Shown piece by piece: positions 11,759 through 22,466 of a DNA stretch of 64,000 nucleotides (positions are counted from its first letter, which is position 1; every line of letters starts with the position of its first letter). The notes under the pieces were generated by a model. That model was not told the origin of the DNA, did no database searches, and worked only from the letters and a program-made list of their open reading frames with translations. Location: contig NC_081547.1 of assembly GCF_901000735.1 (NCBI RefSeq), positions 18,352,838 to 18,416,837 of the forward strand, given 5' to 3'. Position numbers and translations under genes: made by a program. This stretch comes from Corylus avellana (lineage: Eukaryota > Streptophyta > Magnoliopsida > Fagales > Betulaceae).

Positions 11759-13107
11759 TGTTGTGAGTTTTAAAGTTATTCGCAAGTGCACTAGTCATTT
11801 GCAATATAGATTTTGCAAGTGCAAGGTCGAATCCATAGAGAATTGTGTCATGAAAATAAATTTCTATCTAAACTAATTGTATTTTAACTTAGTTCTGAAA
11901 ATTGAGTGATGTTTAAATTGAAAATAAACAAACCTAAGACAAAATAAAATAAATCAATGGATGAGCACTGGGGTTTTGGAATTAGCACTCACAAATTCAT
12001 AGCAACAATTTCCATGCCTATCAATATTATCCAAAGTTTTCACCGACACATTTTATATATGTTATATTTTTGCTAAAAAGATTTATTAAATCATCCAAAG
12101 TATCAATTCTTTGTACAAATCACAAAGGATACCCGATTTGAATTAAATCATCCAATGTATCCATGCTTAGCACAATTCACAATGGATATCCAACTTAAAC
12201 CATATGATTTGATGTATCCGTCGAACAAATGATAATTGATATCCAATATTTAACAAATAAAACAAGCAGTCAATTAAAAGTGATTGACAATTAATTGAAA
12301 TATAAATAGAACAATGAGAAATAAAATTTTTATCATTGGAACATATCAATTTACATGAAAATTAATTGTTGCTAATCATCTGTGAGGTTTCATTGTCAAC
12401 CTTAGTTGGGGGTTTTGCCTTTCATGGAATTGAAAGAAGATACACACAAATATGAATCCATGCAGTAGTGAGAAGCTTTTGACATAAAACACCAAAATTG
12501 AGAGCACCTAAAGCAAGGAAAACCCTTCAATTTTCTTCTGTCTTCTCTCCAATTTCGACCGTAGCAGCCCCGTCTCTTCTGACAAAACATTTTCTTTTTA
12601 TATCCCTCATCTTAAGGGTTTTTACCCGAAAATTGGCGCTTAAGTGAGTTTCTACCAGGTCAGTGCACTTGAGCGCACCAAGTGTGCGCTCAATTGCACT
12701 CGAGCATGCATTTTCATCTTTCGGTGTAGACGTGTATGCGCTAATGGCTCGATGTTGAGCGCGAGTGCGCTCGATCCCATGATGGGTGAGCTCAAGCGCA
12801 CTCGTGCATACAGTATTCAGGTCTGTGCTACAATTGCGCCCGTGCGCTGCTGCATCTCTGCTTGAGCTTAGGCATGCTGGGCTCGAGGGTAGTTGCGCTC
12901 GAGCACTAGTCTAGTGCGCTCGATGCCTTTCTTTGGTAGCTTTCTTCCAAACTTTGCATTTATCATCTTTAAATCCCCAGTTTTTCTTTAGCAACCTATA
13001 AAATATTAAAAACACAAAACTACCACAAAATATCAAATCATAATAAAGCTAAAGGATTAACAAATGCAAATTAATGGCTTCAAATATGCAATATTTGGCA
13101 CTCATCA
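11759..13107 (-). repeat. 5' LTR of element B
   Basis: 1,349 bp, bounded by TGTTGTGAGT and GGCACTCATCA. On the - strand the CTCGAG word array spans 12661-12930 and ends about 56 bp from a TATA box (about 12595-12605). It differs from the 3' LTR by scattered substitutions and small indels, so the insertion is not brand new. Confidence 0.9.
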
Positions 13108-13112
13108 AGTTG

Positions 13113-13350
13113 CTCAAAAAATCTATTGTAGAAGTGCTTCCCCCCATCATTGATAATGGCACGTGGTGTCCCAAAATGTGCAAACACATTGTCTTTAAGA
13201 AATTGCAGCACAACTCCATGATCATTGGTTATGCAACAGTCTTTTTTGAAAAATACAGTTTGAAAAATTTTCTCAACAGTCTTTTTCAAACTGAAGTGGC
13301 CTCCACATGCATGATCATAGCAAAAGAAGAGGACATTTTGCTGGTCACTC
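13113..13350 (-). pseudogene. Gypsy (Athila-like) integrase, N-terminal part
   Basis: The - strand reads a zinc-binding HHCC-type stretch (ACGGHFS) followed by KKTVEKIF, then, after an apparent internal deletion, VFAHFGTPRAIINDGG, the conserved core around a catalytic aspartate. It is the upstream half of the frame interrupted at 7101. The usual 100 or more residues between the zinc region and the core are missing. Homology stops near 13350-13385, where a different repeated segment begins, so element C lacks its reverse transcriptase, gag and 5' LTR here. Confidence 0.75.
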
Positions 13351-13384
13351 TCAGGAATATGCTGTCAGTGGCATACCCATAGAG

Positions 13385-14921
13385 CAGGTAAGCATCTCAA
13401 ATATTTTGATTAACCAAACTGCATTAAATTAAGACTATTCTAATAAATCAAATTTCTGGACACCATTTCTTTCCATAAGGTACATCACAGGTGCAATATT
13501 TATTTCAATTAAAACTAATTATTATTTACGTATACATTAAATCAAGGTTCTTTTGGTTTCAAGCTATTTACCTTAGATTTATTGTTTCGAAAAAGTTCTT
13601 TTTCTTTATCAATAAATAATCGTCTAATGAAAATTTTTTATAGAATAACACTAGTTACCATTTTTACCTACAAAATATGAAAGTAATTAGTAAATGATAT
13701 TGAGTAAATAAATGGAACTGAAAAGTAATTAGTAAACATTTCTTATGTTCTCCTTCTTGGAAAGTTTCTTTGTCTTGTCCCAGCATGCCCCAAAATTAAT
13801 AAAATGTAAGCTTCAATAACTAACATAAATTTTTTAAATCAATAAGTGTTAGAATAAACTTGTTAGCCATAAATTTTTGTGTTCAGTTGGACATAAATGT
13901 CCTCCAAACTGGTTTGAAGGAAATTTTCTTTAACGTACTCTAATAAGTGAAAAGTATCATCTCACAAATGTTATTTTATTCTTATATTTTAATAGTCATT
14001 TATTACAATTTCACAAATTTAGGAAACCAAAAATTAATTTTTTAGAAATCCACATATGCTTGGCGGAAAGGTACAACAATATGTACTTTGTGATGGATGC
14101 AAAGTACATTGCTGAGTTGATACAAGATCAAAAGGGTTTTGTGGAGGAACATCCGAAGATCAGATTGGATGCTGATATGGTGAAGTACACATCCCTTACG
14201 CATGTAATATTGATAACATCCGGTTGGAAATATAGATCTGTGCCTCATGAGTTAAATTCGGTTGTAGACTTTCTTGCGAGCCATGCAAGAAATCTAAAGC
14301 TATATGGTTGGCCAAATCCAACAAAGTATCAAGATTTGCAAGACGTCTATTTCACAAATATATATATATATAAAAGAAATTTCATGCTAGTTGGGTTGAA
14401 AAGCATCTTGATTGATGATATAGGGCTTTCCCGAGTAATTGCAAAGAGGCTGATTGGGACGATGGATGCAATTCAAGTAAGTATGCATTCATATCACCCA
14501 ACTCAAATATGGAAGTACTGGCAAAATGGAAAAGAGGTATAAATCAATATCAATATTTACTTTTGATGTTCATAGAGTTAGTACTACACTAATAATTATT
14601 CTCCTTGTTTTGTTTTGTTTTTTTTATGTTTTTCATTAGTTTTGTGCGAACACATTAGAAAAATAGAGCTAAAATGTTTTATCATTGAAATACTGAAGTG
14701 GAAAAAATAGTGAAACATGTTGCTCGTAATCTATGATTTAGCATGAGATATATTTTTGTCAATGTGAACGATTTAACCTATTTTCAATACCCGTGAAATG
14801 CAATAGGCTTTCGGTGACATACTCAGAGAGCATGTAAGCATCTCAAATATTTTGATTAACCAAACTACATTTAACTGAGACTAGACTAATAAATTAAATA
14901 TTTGGACACCATTAGGTGACT

Positions 14922-14952
<31 letters not shown>

Positions 14953-15185
14953 GACCCCTCTCAATCAAAATCCTGGCTCCGCTAGTAACTACCCCCAATC
15001 TGGCCAAATAATCATTAGGCTTTATAGGCCCGTCACTATTGGTGGCAAAATTGGTTTGTTTTGTTCGACATTTGGTGTAGTACGATATTATCTTAGGTGC
15101 TTGTCTTCTTTTTTATTATTATTAGATTTGGCAAAGTTCATAAATTTCGTGAAGTTCTTGAGATTTCGAGATCTCAAGATCTAAG
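13385..15185 (+). repeat. Segmental duplication, copy 1
   Basis: Blocks 13500-13960, 14222-14900 and 14960-15185 recur in the same order and orientation at 16610-17065, 17055-18080 and 18110-18358. Copy 1 has about 250 bp (13965-14222) that copy 2 lacks. Near 14950-14986 lies GACCCCTCTCAATCAAAATC followed by CTGGCTCCGC, which resembles hAT (Tip100-type) terminal inverted repeats. The segment may therefore be the right part of an hAT-derived element plus flank. No transposase is recognisable. Confidence 0.65.
14060..14542 (+). pseudogene. Unrecognised 160-codon frame in duplicated segment
   Basis: I do not recognise this protein. The frame starts MAERYNNMYFVMDAKYI and includes SVPHELNSVVDFLASHARN, which faintly resembles the C-terminal part of RNase H-like domains of retroelement origin. 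The homologous copy at 17055-17700 is broken by frameshifts and a MITE, so the frame is not conserved. It includes a (TA)n stretch translated as IYIY. I regard it as a transposon-derived remnant rather than a host gene. Confidence 0.25.
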
Positions 15186-15218
15186 ATCTCAATATCTCAA
15201 GATCTCGGTTTTTCAAAC

Positions 15219-15365
15219 TAGTTTGGAGGCTACGTAAAAAAGGTAAGGGTAATAATAATTAAGTAATACGTCATCGCAGAGGCTACGTAAAAGGGGTAAT
15301 GGTAATAATAATTAATTATTATTAAGTAATACGTCAACGCAAAGGCCACGTAAAAGGGGTAAGGA
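15219..15365. repeat. Tandem repeat, about 60-bp unit, 2.5 copies
   Basis: The unit GGCTACGTAAAA(A/G)GGGTAA, then TAATAATAATTA and AGTAATACGTCA, recurs starting near 15227, 15281 and 15343. Confidence 0.7.
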
Positions 15366-16220
15366 TAAAACCATAAAAATTCATTCAGTTTTTACCCTTA
15401 ATAGTTACAAAAAATCTAGGGTGGTTTTGTTGGAAGTGTAAGTGTGAGACGGTTGTAACTCCATTCCAATATCTCAGTTTTAACCTTGGATTTGGCCAAT
15501 ATCTCTTTGGCTAGATGATATGTGTGAATTCCATAAATAGTGTTTTCACAAGTTTAATATATTCAGACTAATAATTCTTAGTTTACTTTGTTTTTTCATT
15601 TAGATTTAACCTGCCTCATGTATGAAGAGTAAAACTTGAAGTCCATATTTATCGAATTGTAAAATTAATTATTTATCAAATTCACGAAAGGTAAACATTT
15701 GGAGTAAAGTGAAGCACGTTTAGGATTTCAATTTGATTTGAGAAATTTATGGACAAGAAATTTCGAACGAATGAAAATTAAGTCAAACAAACTCAAAATG
15801 AGTCAAACGAAAGTCCAAAACGTTCATCTCGAAATATTCTATCTACCCATAAAATTTCAATTCAATTAGATCATGTTAAGGAGACGAAACTGACCTAGAG
15901 AAAATGCCAAATATGAAAATATACCAATCTCCACTACTATTCAATCTATCAATCTCCTCTACTATTCCATCTTGTTAGCATTTCAATGAATGCAGTGAAA
16001 GTATACTATTACAAGAAATTCATAGAGCAAGACCTCTTTGATGAGATGTAAATATCTAGAATTTCAAACTATTTAAAGTAAATTATAATGAACTGAGTTT
16101 AATTTAATAACAAATTTTGACATTACTAGATTAAATCAACTATTATTAAATTTGCAAGCCTTCTGTCAATTAGCTTCCCTATTACCAATTTGTCACACAC
16201 ATGTATATTTCATGAAATTA
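15366..16220. other. AT-rich intergenic DNA
   Basis: I see no coding sequence or terminal-repeat structure between the two duplicated copies here. Confidence 0.4.
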
Positions 16221-16370
16221 AATATTTAAAAGAGGCAAGATTATTATTGTTTAAAATAGAGTATTGTTTAAATATTTAAAAGAGATAAGACCATTATTGT
16301 TTAAAATAGAGTACTGTTTAAATATTTAAAAGTGACAAGACCATTATTGTTTAAAATAGAGTACTGTTTG
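16221..16370. repeat. Tandem repeat, 50-bp unit, three copies
   Basis: Units start at 16221, 16271 and 16321, each beginning AATATTTAAAAG and ending in TAGAGTA(T/C)TGTTT. They differ at a few positions only. Confidence 0.9.
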
Positions 16371-16599
16371 TGTGAAGATTAATCAGTTCTCTCACCATTT
16401 TCATTGTTTCATATTGATACTTAGAAAATTGCGTTCCAGTTGAATTCAAGCAAGTACTTATTGATGAAAATGGTTTTTAGCCGTACACTTCAAAAACATC
16501 TCCAAAAGATGAGGATGAGGATGAAAAACCGACTGTCGTAACAGAAAATAAAACATCTTCCTAAAGCCTAGTAGAGTAAGGTACCATAACATAACAAGT

Positions 16600-18358
16600 G
16601 CTATATTTTTTGGAATTAAAACTAATTATTATTTATGTATACATTAAATCAAGACTATTGTGGTTTCAAGCTATTTACCTTGGATTTGTTGTTTCGAAAA
16701 AGTTACCTTTGCTTTACCAATAAATCATTGTCCAATGAAATTTTTTGATAGAATAATACTAGTTACCCTTTTTACCTACAAAATATGAAAATAATTAGTA
16801 AATGATATTGAGTAAATAAAGGAAACTTAAAAGTAATTAGTAAACATTTCTTACGTTCTCCTTCTTGGAAAGTTTCTTTCTCTTGTCCTAGTAGCCTTGA
16901 AAATAATAAAATGTAAGCTTCAATAACTAACATAAATTTTTTAAATCAATAAGTATTAGAATAAACTTGTAAGCCATAAATTTTTGTGTCCAATTGGACA
17001 TAAATTTCCTCCAAACTGGTTTGAAAAAAATTTCCTAATAAGTGACAAGTGTCATCTTGGAAATATAGATCTGTGCCTTGTAAGTCAAATTCGGTTGCAA
17101 ACTTTCTTGCGAACCATTCAAGAAATCTAAAACTAAATGGTTGGCCAAATCCAAAAAAGTATCAAGATTTGCAAGATGTCTATATCACGAAGCATAATAT
17201 ATATATATAGGAAAAATGCAGTTTACCCCCCTGAAGTTTCAGGGGTTTTTCAATTTTAACCTCAAAATTTAAAAATTGGCAATTTAAACATTCCGTTTAA
17301 TTTTTCCATTAAATTGGATGGAAATTTTTTAAAAAAAACCTAAGGGTAATGATGTAATTTAATATGTTTTCGTCCATTTTGACGGAAAAATTAAACGGAT
17401 GGTTTAAATTGCCAATTTTTGAAACTTCAGGGGGTAGATTGCAAATTTTTGAACTTTGAGGTTAAAATTGAAAAACCCCTAAAACTTCAGGGGGTAAACT
17501 GCATTTTTCCATATATATATATATATATGAGAAATTTTATGCCAGTTGGGTTGAAAGGCATCTTGAGTGATGATATAGGGCTTTCCCGAGTAATTGGCAA
17601 AGAGGGTGATTGGGACGATGTATGCAATTCAATTAAGTATACCATTCATGGACGATCAATCACTCAACTCAAATATGGAAGTACTGGCCAAATGGAAAAA
17701 ATGTATAAATCAATATCAATATTTAGTTTTGATGTTCATAGAGTTAGTAATACACTAATAATTATTATTATTTTTTTTTTTCCTGTTTTTCATTAGTTTT
17801 GTGCGAACGCATTAGAGAAATGGAGCTAAAATGTTTTATCATTGAAATACTGAAGAGGAAAAAAATATTGGAACATGTTGCAGGTAATCTATGATTTAGC
17901 ATGAAATATATTTGTCAATGTGAACAACTTAACCTATTTTCAATACCGTGAAATGCAATAGGCTGTCGGTGACATACTTAAAGCGCAGGTAAGCATCTAA
18001 AATATTTTGATTAACCAAACTTCATTTAACTGAGAATAGACTAATAAATGAAATTTTCGGACACCATTAGGTCACTTATATATTTTTAATTTTTAAATTT
18101 TTAAAATTTTGACCCCTCTCAATCAAAATCTTGAGTCCGGCACTAACTACCCCAAATCCGGCCAAATAATTATTAGGCTTCACAGACCTGTCACTATTGG
18201 TGGCAAAACTGGTTTCTTTTGTTCGACATTTGGTGTAGTATGATATTATCTTAGATACTTATTTTATTTTTTTATTTTTATTAGATTTGGAAAAGTTAAT
18301 AAATTTCTAGAAGATCTTGAGATCTCAAGATCTAAGATCTCAATATCTCAAGATTTGA
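16600..18358 (+). repeat. Segmental duplication, copy 2
   Basis: Same order as 13385-15185, with a MITE (17210-17510) inserted and about 250 bp missing relative to copy 1. It also contains the hAT-like terminal sequence (18113-18150) and shares the following run of overlapping AGATCT words. Confidence 0.65.
17210..17510. mobile_element. MITE with long terminal inverted repeats in a TA tract
   Basis: The 301-bp element begins GGAAAAATGCAGTTTACCCC and ends with its inverse. The arms keep pairing through AACCTCAAA and further in. It lies within a run of TA repeats, so the target duplication is TA-rich, as in Stowaway/Mariner-type MITEs. Copy 1 of the duplication has only a short TA run at the matching place (14359-14371), so the MITE is a later insertion specific to copy 2. 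Confidence 0.8.
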
Positions 18359-18496
18359 TGCAATGTACCTGACTCCATCAGTTTTTAGACGTTAAAAGTG
18401 GTAAAATGACCATTATACCTTTGACTTTTTTATAAAATTCCACATTTACTCATATTTTCAAATTAAAAATAAGAAAAATAAAGCTAATAAAAGAAA

Positions 18497-18750
18497 TGGT
18501 TAAATATCTATTCCCCCTATGGTTTAACTTATTTATTTTTTGTCTCCTAGGGTTTACTTTTTATCACAGGAGGTAGCTCTACTTTGCCTAAAGATGGAGA
18601 TGACGTGGCATTCTATCCAATTTGTTATTGGTGCTGACTTGGCATTCCGTCAAATTTTGGCAAACCAGAGTTACCTCTTGTGATAAAGAGTAAACAATAG
18701 AGGCAAAAAATAAAGAAATTAAACTATAAGAGGAATAAGGCATTTAACCC
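18497..18750. mobile_element. MITE of the GGGTTAAAT type
   Basis: Ends are TGGTTAAATATCTATTCC and, in reverse complement, GGGTTAAATGCCTTATTCC, with pairing continuing inward through TTTATTTTTTG. The flanks TAAAAGAAA and TAAAAAAAA match at 8 of 9 positions, so a 9-bp duplication is possible. It resembles the element at 2741-3023 in end sequence and size. Confidence 0.65.
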
Positions 18751-19169
18751 TAAAAAAAAACAAAAAAAATAACAAGGTAACCCAAGGTTGCGTCACCTTG
18801 TGACCTTTTTTTTTTTTTTTTCTTCATTCTTTAATTTTTTTTTTTTTTTTTTTTTAAAAAAAAGAAAATCAAATGGTAATTTGGTCTTTTTAGGGGTTTT
18901 CGTTGGGGTTTATTGGCAAAAATTGATGGAGAGGTAAATTGTATCAAATTGAAAGTTCGAGAGATGAGAGATTTTTAAATTTGAAGGATTTTTTCAAAAT
19001 GCGTTGTAGTTTAGGTGTTATTTGTGAAGTTTCCATAAACTAATATTTTAAGGTGATTTGGCAAAATGATGTTGTCGCATTAACAATCCACACAGAACTT
19101 GGGCGGAAAAATCAGGGATAGACAGATTTTAAATTTCCAAATACTTATGTATTAATAATTTAAAATTAA

Positions 19170-20185
19170 GGGAAAACTTCACTAAGCCCCCCGAAGTTCC
19201 AGCCGATTTGACAAACACCCCATGAATTTTCAAAACTCTCACTTAGGCCTCCTGAACTTTGGTTTGCTCTCACTTTGGACCCGTATGTCAATTTTTAACA
19301 TTAAAGTCAAACAGTTTGACTTTTTATATCCATTTTACCTTCCACCAAAACTACGTTGTTTTGGACTCCAAAACTACACTGTTTTGGACTCCAAAACTAC
19401 ACTGTTTTGGGCTTCAAAACTACACTGTTTTGGGCTTCAAAACTACATCACCACCTAACCCAAAACGACATCATTTTGAGCATAATTTTTTAAAAATTAA
19501 AAAAAAAAACCACGGCAGGGTATCCACATTACCACGGCGGTTAAGGTGGATTCCGGCTAGGGGATGGCCCATGAAGAGGGTGGCCCGACCAAGAAGGGGT
19601 GGGGAGGGTGCGGGTGGGGATGGGGTTGGGGAAGGATCACGGTGCTTTTGGGGGGTGCGTTGGATACCTGGTGGGGTGGTTTGACCCGATAATAAGGGGT
19701 TATTTCAATGGCCCGAAACCTGGAGTCCATAGTAGTCGGCCACTGCTACCGATCATTTTTGGTGGCCAAACCCGCTTGCAGCCCATGGGGTGGTCCCGGT
19801 CGGCCAGTGGGCTGGGCTCACCGACCCTGGCCAAAATGGTTGAATTAGGCCGCCCGTTTTGGCCAAGGGCAAACTTCGACTCCAACGATTTGTTGCTCTC
19901 TCTCTTTTTTTTTTTTTTTTTTTTTTTTTAATTAATAATACCTAAAAGCGGCGTGCGTTTGGTAAGGTGAATTTTATAGTTTTAGGGCACAAAACGGTGT
20001 AGTTTTGGGGTGAGGGTAAAATTGGCATAAAAAATCAAACTATTTGACTTTAATATTGAAAACTAACAAAAGGGTCCAAAGTGAGAGCAAACCAAAGTTC
20101 AGGGGGCCTAAGTGAGAGTTTTAAAAATTCAGGGGGTGTTTGTCAAATCGACTGGAACTTCCGGGGGGCTTAGTAAAGTTTCCCC
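19170..20185. mobile_element. Foldback element with arms of about 195 bp
   Basis: The left arm (19170 to about 19365) and right arm (about 19985-20185) are inverted copies. Both ends read GGGAAAACTTC or GGGGAAACTTT, then ACTAAGCCCCCCG, AAGTTCCAG and so on inward to the AAAACTAC words. The middle (about 19500-19900) is strikingly GC-rich with repeated GGCC-type words, unlike the arms. Reading frames inside look like chance. The type is uncertain: a foldback or MULE-like element that may carry captured DNA. Confidence 0.7.
19347..19450. repeat. 23-bp tandem repeat at the inner edge of the foldback arm
   Basis: AAAACTACACTGTTTTGG followed by ACTCC or GCTTC is repeated four to five times. Confidence 0.85.
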
Positions 20186-22466
20186 TAAAATAAAAAAGTG
20201 AGATTGATTTCAAATTGTGCGGATTTATCATACATTTATCCTTAAATTTTTCATACATTTATTCTTATTTCACTTGATAATTATGAATTTATACAATACA
20301 AATGGTCCATATTTATAGAGATGTTGAAAGAATACAAAATGACATGTTTAAAAAAATCAAATCAGAATTGAATGTATTTGATTTGATTTTGTCAATTACC
20401 CATGATATCAAACCTCACACAGTATATTCTAACATCTCCTCAAAGTCAAGGGGGATGATTTTGAAATCTTGAGTTTGAAATAAGTTGACAACAATCGGCG
20501 AGAGAGGGAGTTGGGCCTTCAACAACAATAGTTAATCTTCAAAACAATGTCAACTATGAGCCAAGATGAAAGCCAACAAATGGTTGAAATGAGGCCAAAT
20601 ATAGGCTATATAGCAAATTATGAGCCGAAATGGGCGTGAGTTTTTAAATTCCACAAAAGTCAAATAAATTGGGCCAACAAAGGGCCAAAAATTGGTATGG
20701 GTCAACAAAAGACCCACAAATAGACCAAATAACTGGGCCAATAAAGGGCCAAAATATGGGCAACTTGGCCTCTTTTTGATTTTTTGATATATATATATTC
20801 TCAGCTTGAAGACCCCAACCGGTAATTCCCAGATTCACTTCTTGATTGGTGAAATACACCCTACAGATGCAAAAAATGATGTTTTCTTGTAGATGGGAAC
20901 AAAACCAAAGAATTGTGGGGTTTGTCAAACATACGAATCCAAAGAACAAAACCTTCTTTTTTTAAAAAAATAAAAAAAAAAAAAAAAAAAAAATTGTTTT
21001 TTATACAACATAGTCACCAAAATAAAATAGAAAAAGTCCACAAGACCATTTGGATCGAACACGGGCGTAAGTCGGTGACTATAATATCATGTTATATTAC
21101 CACTTGTTCTAAAAGCTTAAAGATGATAGGAAGAAATAAATTTAATCATCTAATCAAATAATTTAACATCTTAAACTTGTATGTAATTTTATCATCATCT
21201 CCTCATTTTGGGATATTGGAAATTATTGGAGTACTACATGAAATGTCATCAAATGCAGGCAGGTTCAAATATTACCTTTTAAAGGTATCGTATTGTTCTG
21301 TAGAGAGATTCGTAATCAAGGAGGAAATTTCAAAATATTAGAACAAAAGGTCAGAGATTAGTTACCAAAGACGAAACTTCAAAAGTCAAAATATTGAGTT
21401 GTAATTTCAAATGTCAAAATATGGAGTTGTAACTTCAAACTTTCAAGTATTGATTCTGTGATTTGTTTCGTGAGCTGAGAATGGAAAAGCCTGTTTTTGT
21501 TATATATATAATACACTTGAAGATAATGTATTGAATTGGTATTTTCCATTTGAATGACATCGATAACACTTAACATTCAGCTGTACATTTGTGGTAAGCT
21601 AATAATTCATACTCAATACGATTTGAAAAAAATATATTTAATTCAAAAAAGATTTTTTTTAAAAAAACCTAAGTGACAAAATTGCAAATAATGAATAAAT
21701 ATGGAGTTAATGATTTGAATTGATACATTGATCGGGTAGCCTACAGTCGTACTGGTTTATTTTGGCCAGCCAAATGTTTTCCCAAATTTCTAACATCAGT
21801 TTTCTATTTAAGCAATGGGACCATAGAACAAAAAAATGGGCTTCCGTTAAAATTGTCTATTATGCCTCAAGCCTCACAAACAAATCATGTTAAGCTTTAT
21901 CATCAATAAGTTGTAAGCTTAAAACTACTTCCAGTAAGTGGTAAACCTAATCTTATTTTGCAGATAAAAACTTATGTAGGAGAACCCACCTCATATCCGA
22001 TGAACAAGAATAAAAGCAAGCAGAAAATACATCCAAGATAACTCTGGAAATAACATACAAAACATAAGAGAATTATGAGCTACATTCACCAGTCTTCGGC
22101 GTGTGTCATCGAAGTTACAGATATATAATTTTACAATAGATTTGACTAGTCATCTGGGCTGCATACAAAACAATAGCAGCTTCATATCTGATTCAAGGTA
22201 TGCTCTGCGCCAGAAACTTTAAAATCCAAACGATTTTCCTCTACATTAACAACCTTAACCCTCATAGTAGTAACTTGAGTTTATGTGTTCGAATTGCTAG
22301 CAACTAAAAACGCTGGAAGGAAAAAGTTGAATTTCTACTGACAACATTGAAGGTTCGTTATGTGTTCGACACACCATGTCTAGACGTTTCTGCGGAAGGA
22401 GCAACTAATGAACAAATTAATGTGAAGTTCAAATGGGAGGAAGACAACTACACATGTCGGGGGAAT
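20186..22466. other. Intergenic DNA without a recognised gene
   Basis: AT-rich sequence with poly-A tracts (about 20960-20995). A phrase at 20430-20455 resembles copia 5' leader sequence, but no supported coding region follows. The stretch 22440-22466 ends in CGGGGGAAT, a polypurine-like tract directly before the LTR start at 22467. Confidence 0.4.

Larger units (their letters stand above)
7102..13107 (-). mobile_element. Complete non-autonomous Athila-like LTR retrotransposon (element B)
   Basis: A 6,006-bp element bounded by TG and CA and by a 5-bp target duplication, AGTTG, at 7097-7101 and 13108-13112. It has two full LTRs (7102-8471 and 11759-13107), a primer binding site (11735-11752), a polypurine tract (8472-8487) and a gag-like frame (9842-10852), all in - orientation. 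No protease, reverse transcriptase, RNase H or integrase is present, so it would need enzymes from a partner element. It sits inside the integrase gene of related element C. Assignment to the Athila/Tat branch rests on the TGGCGCCGTTGC primer site and the gag. Confidence 0.9.

Noticed and set aside
19222..19931. Overlapping + strand frames of 78-141 codons
   Set aside because: They lie within the arms and GC-rich core of a foldback element and translate simple repeats and poly-phenylalanine.
22182..22290. A - strand peptide (MRVKVVNVEENRLDFKVSGA) that looks like a protein C-terminus
   Set aside because: No good splice acceptor lies in the right frame and a stop sits just upstream. I could not name a family, so it is left out as a gene.
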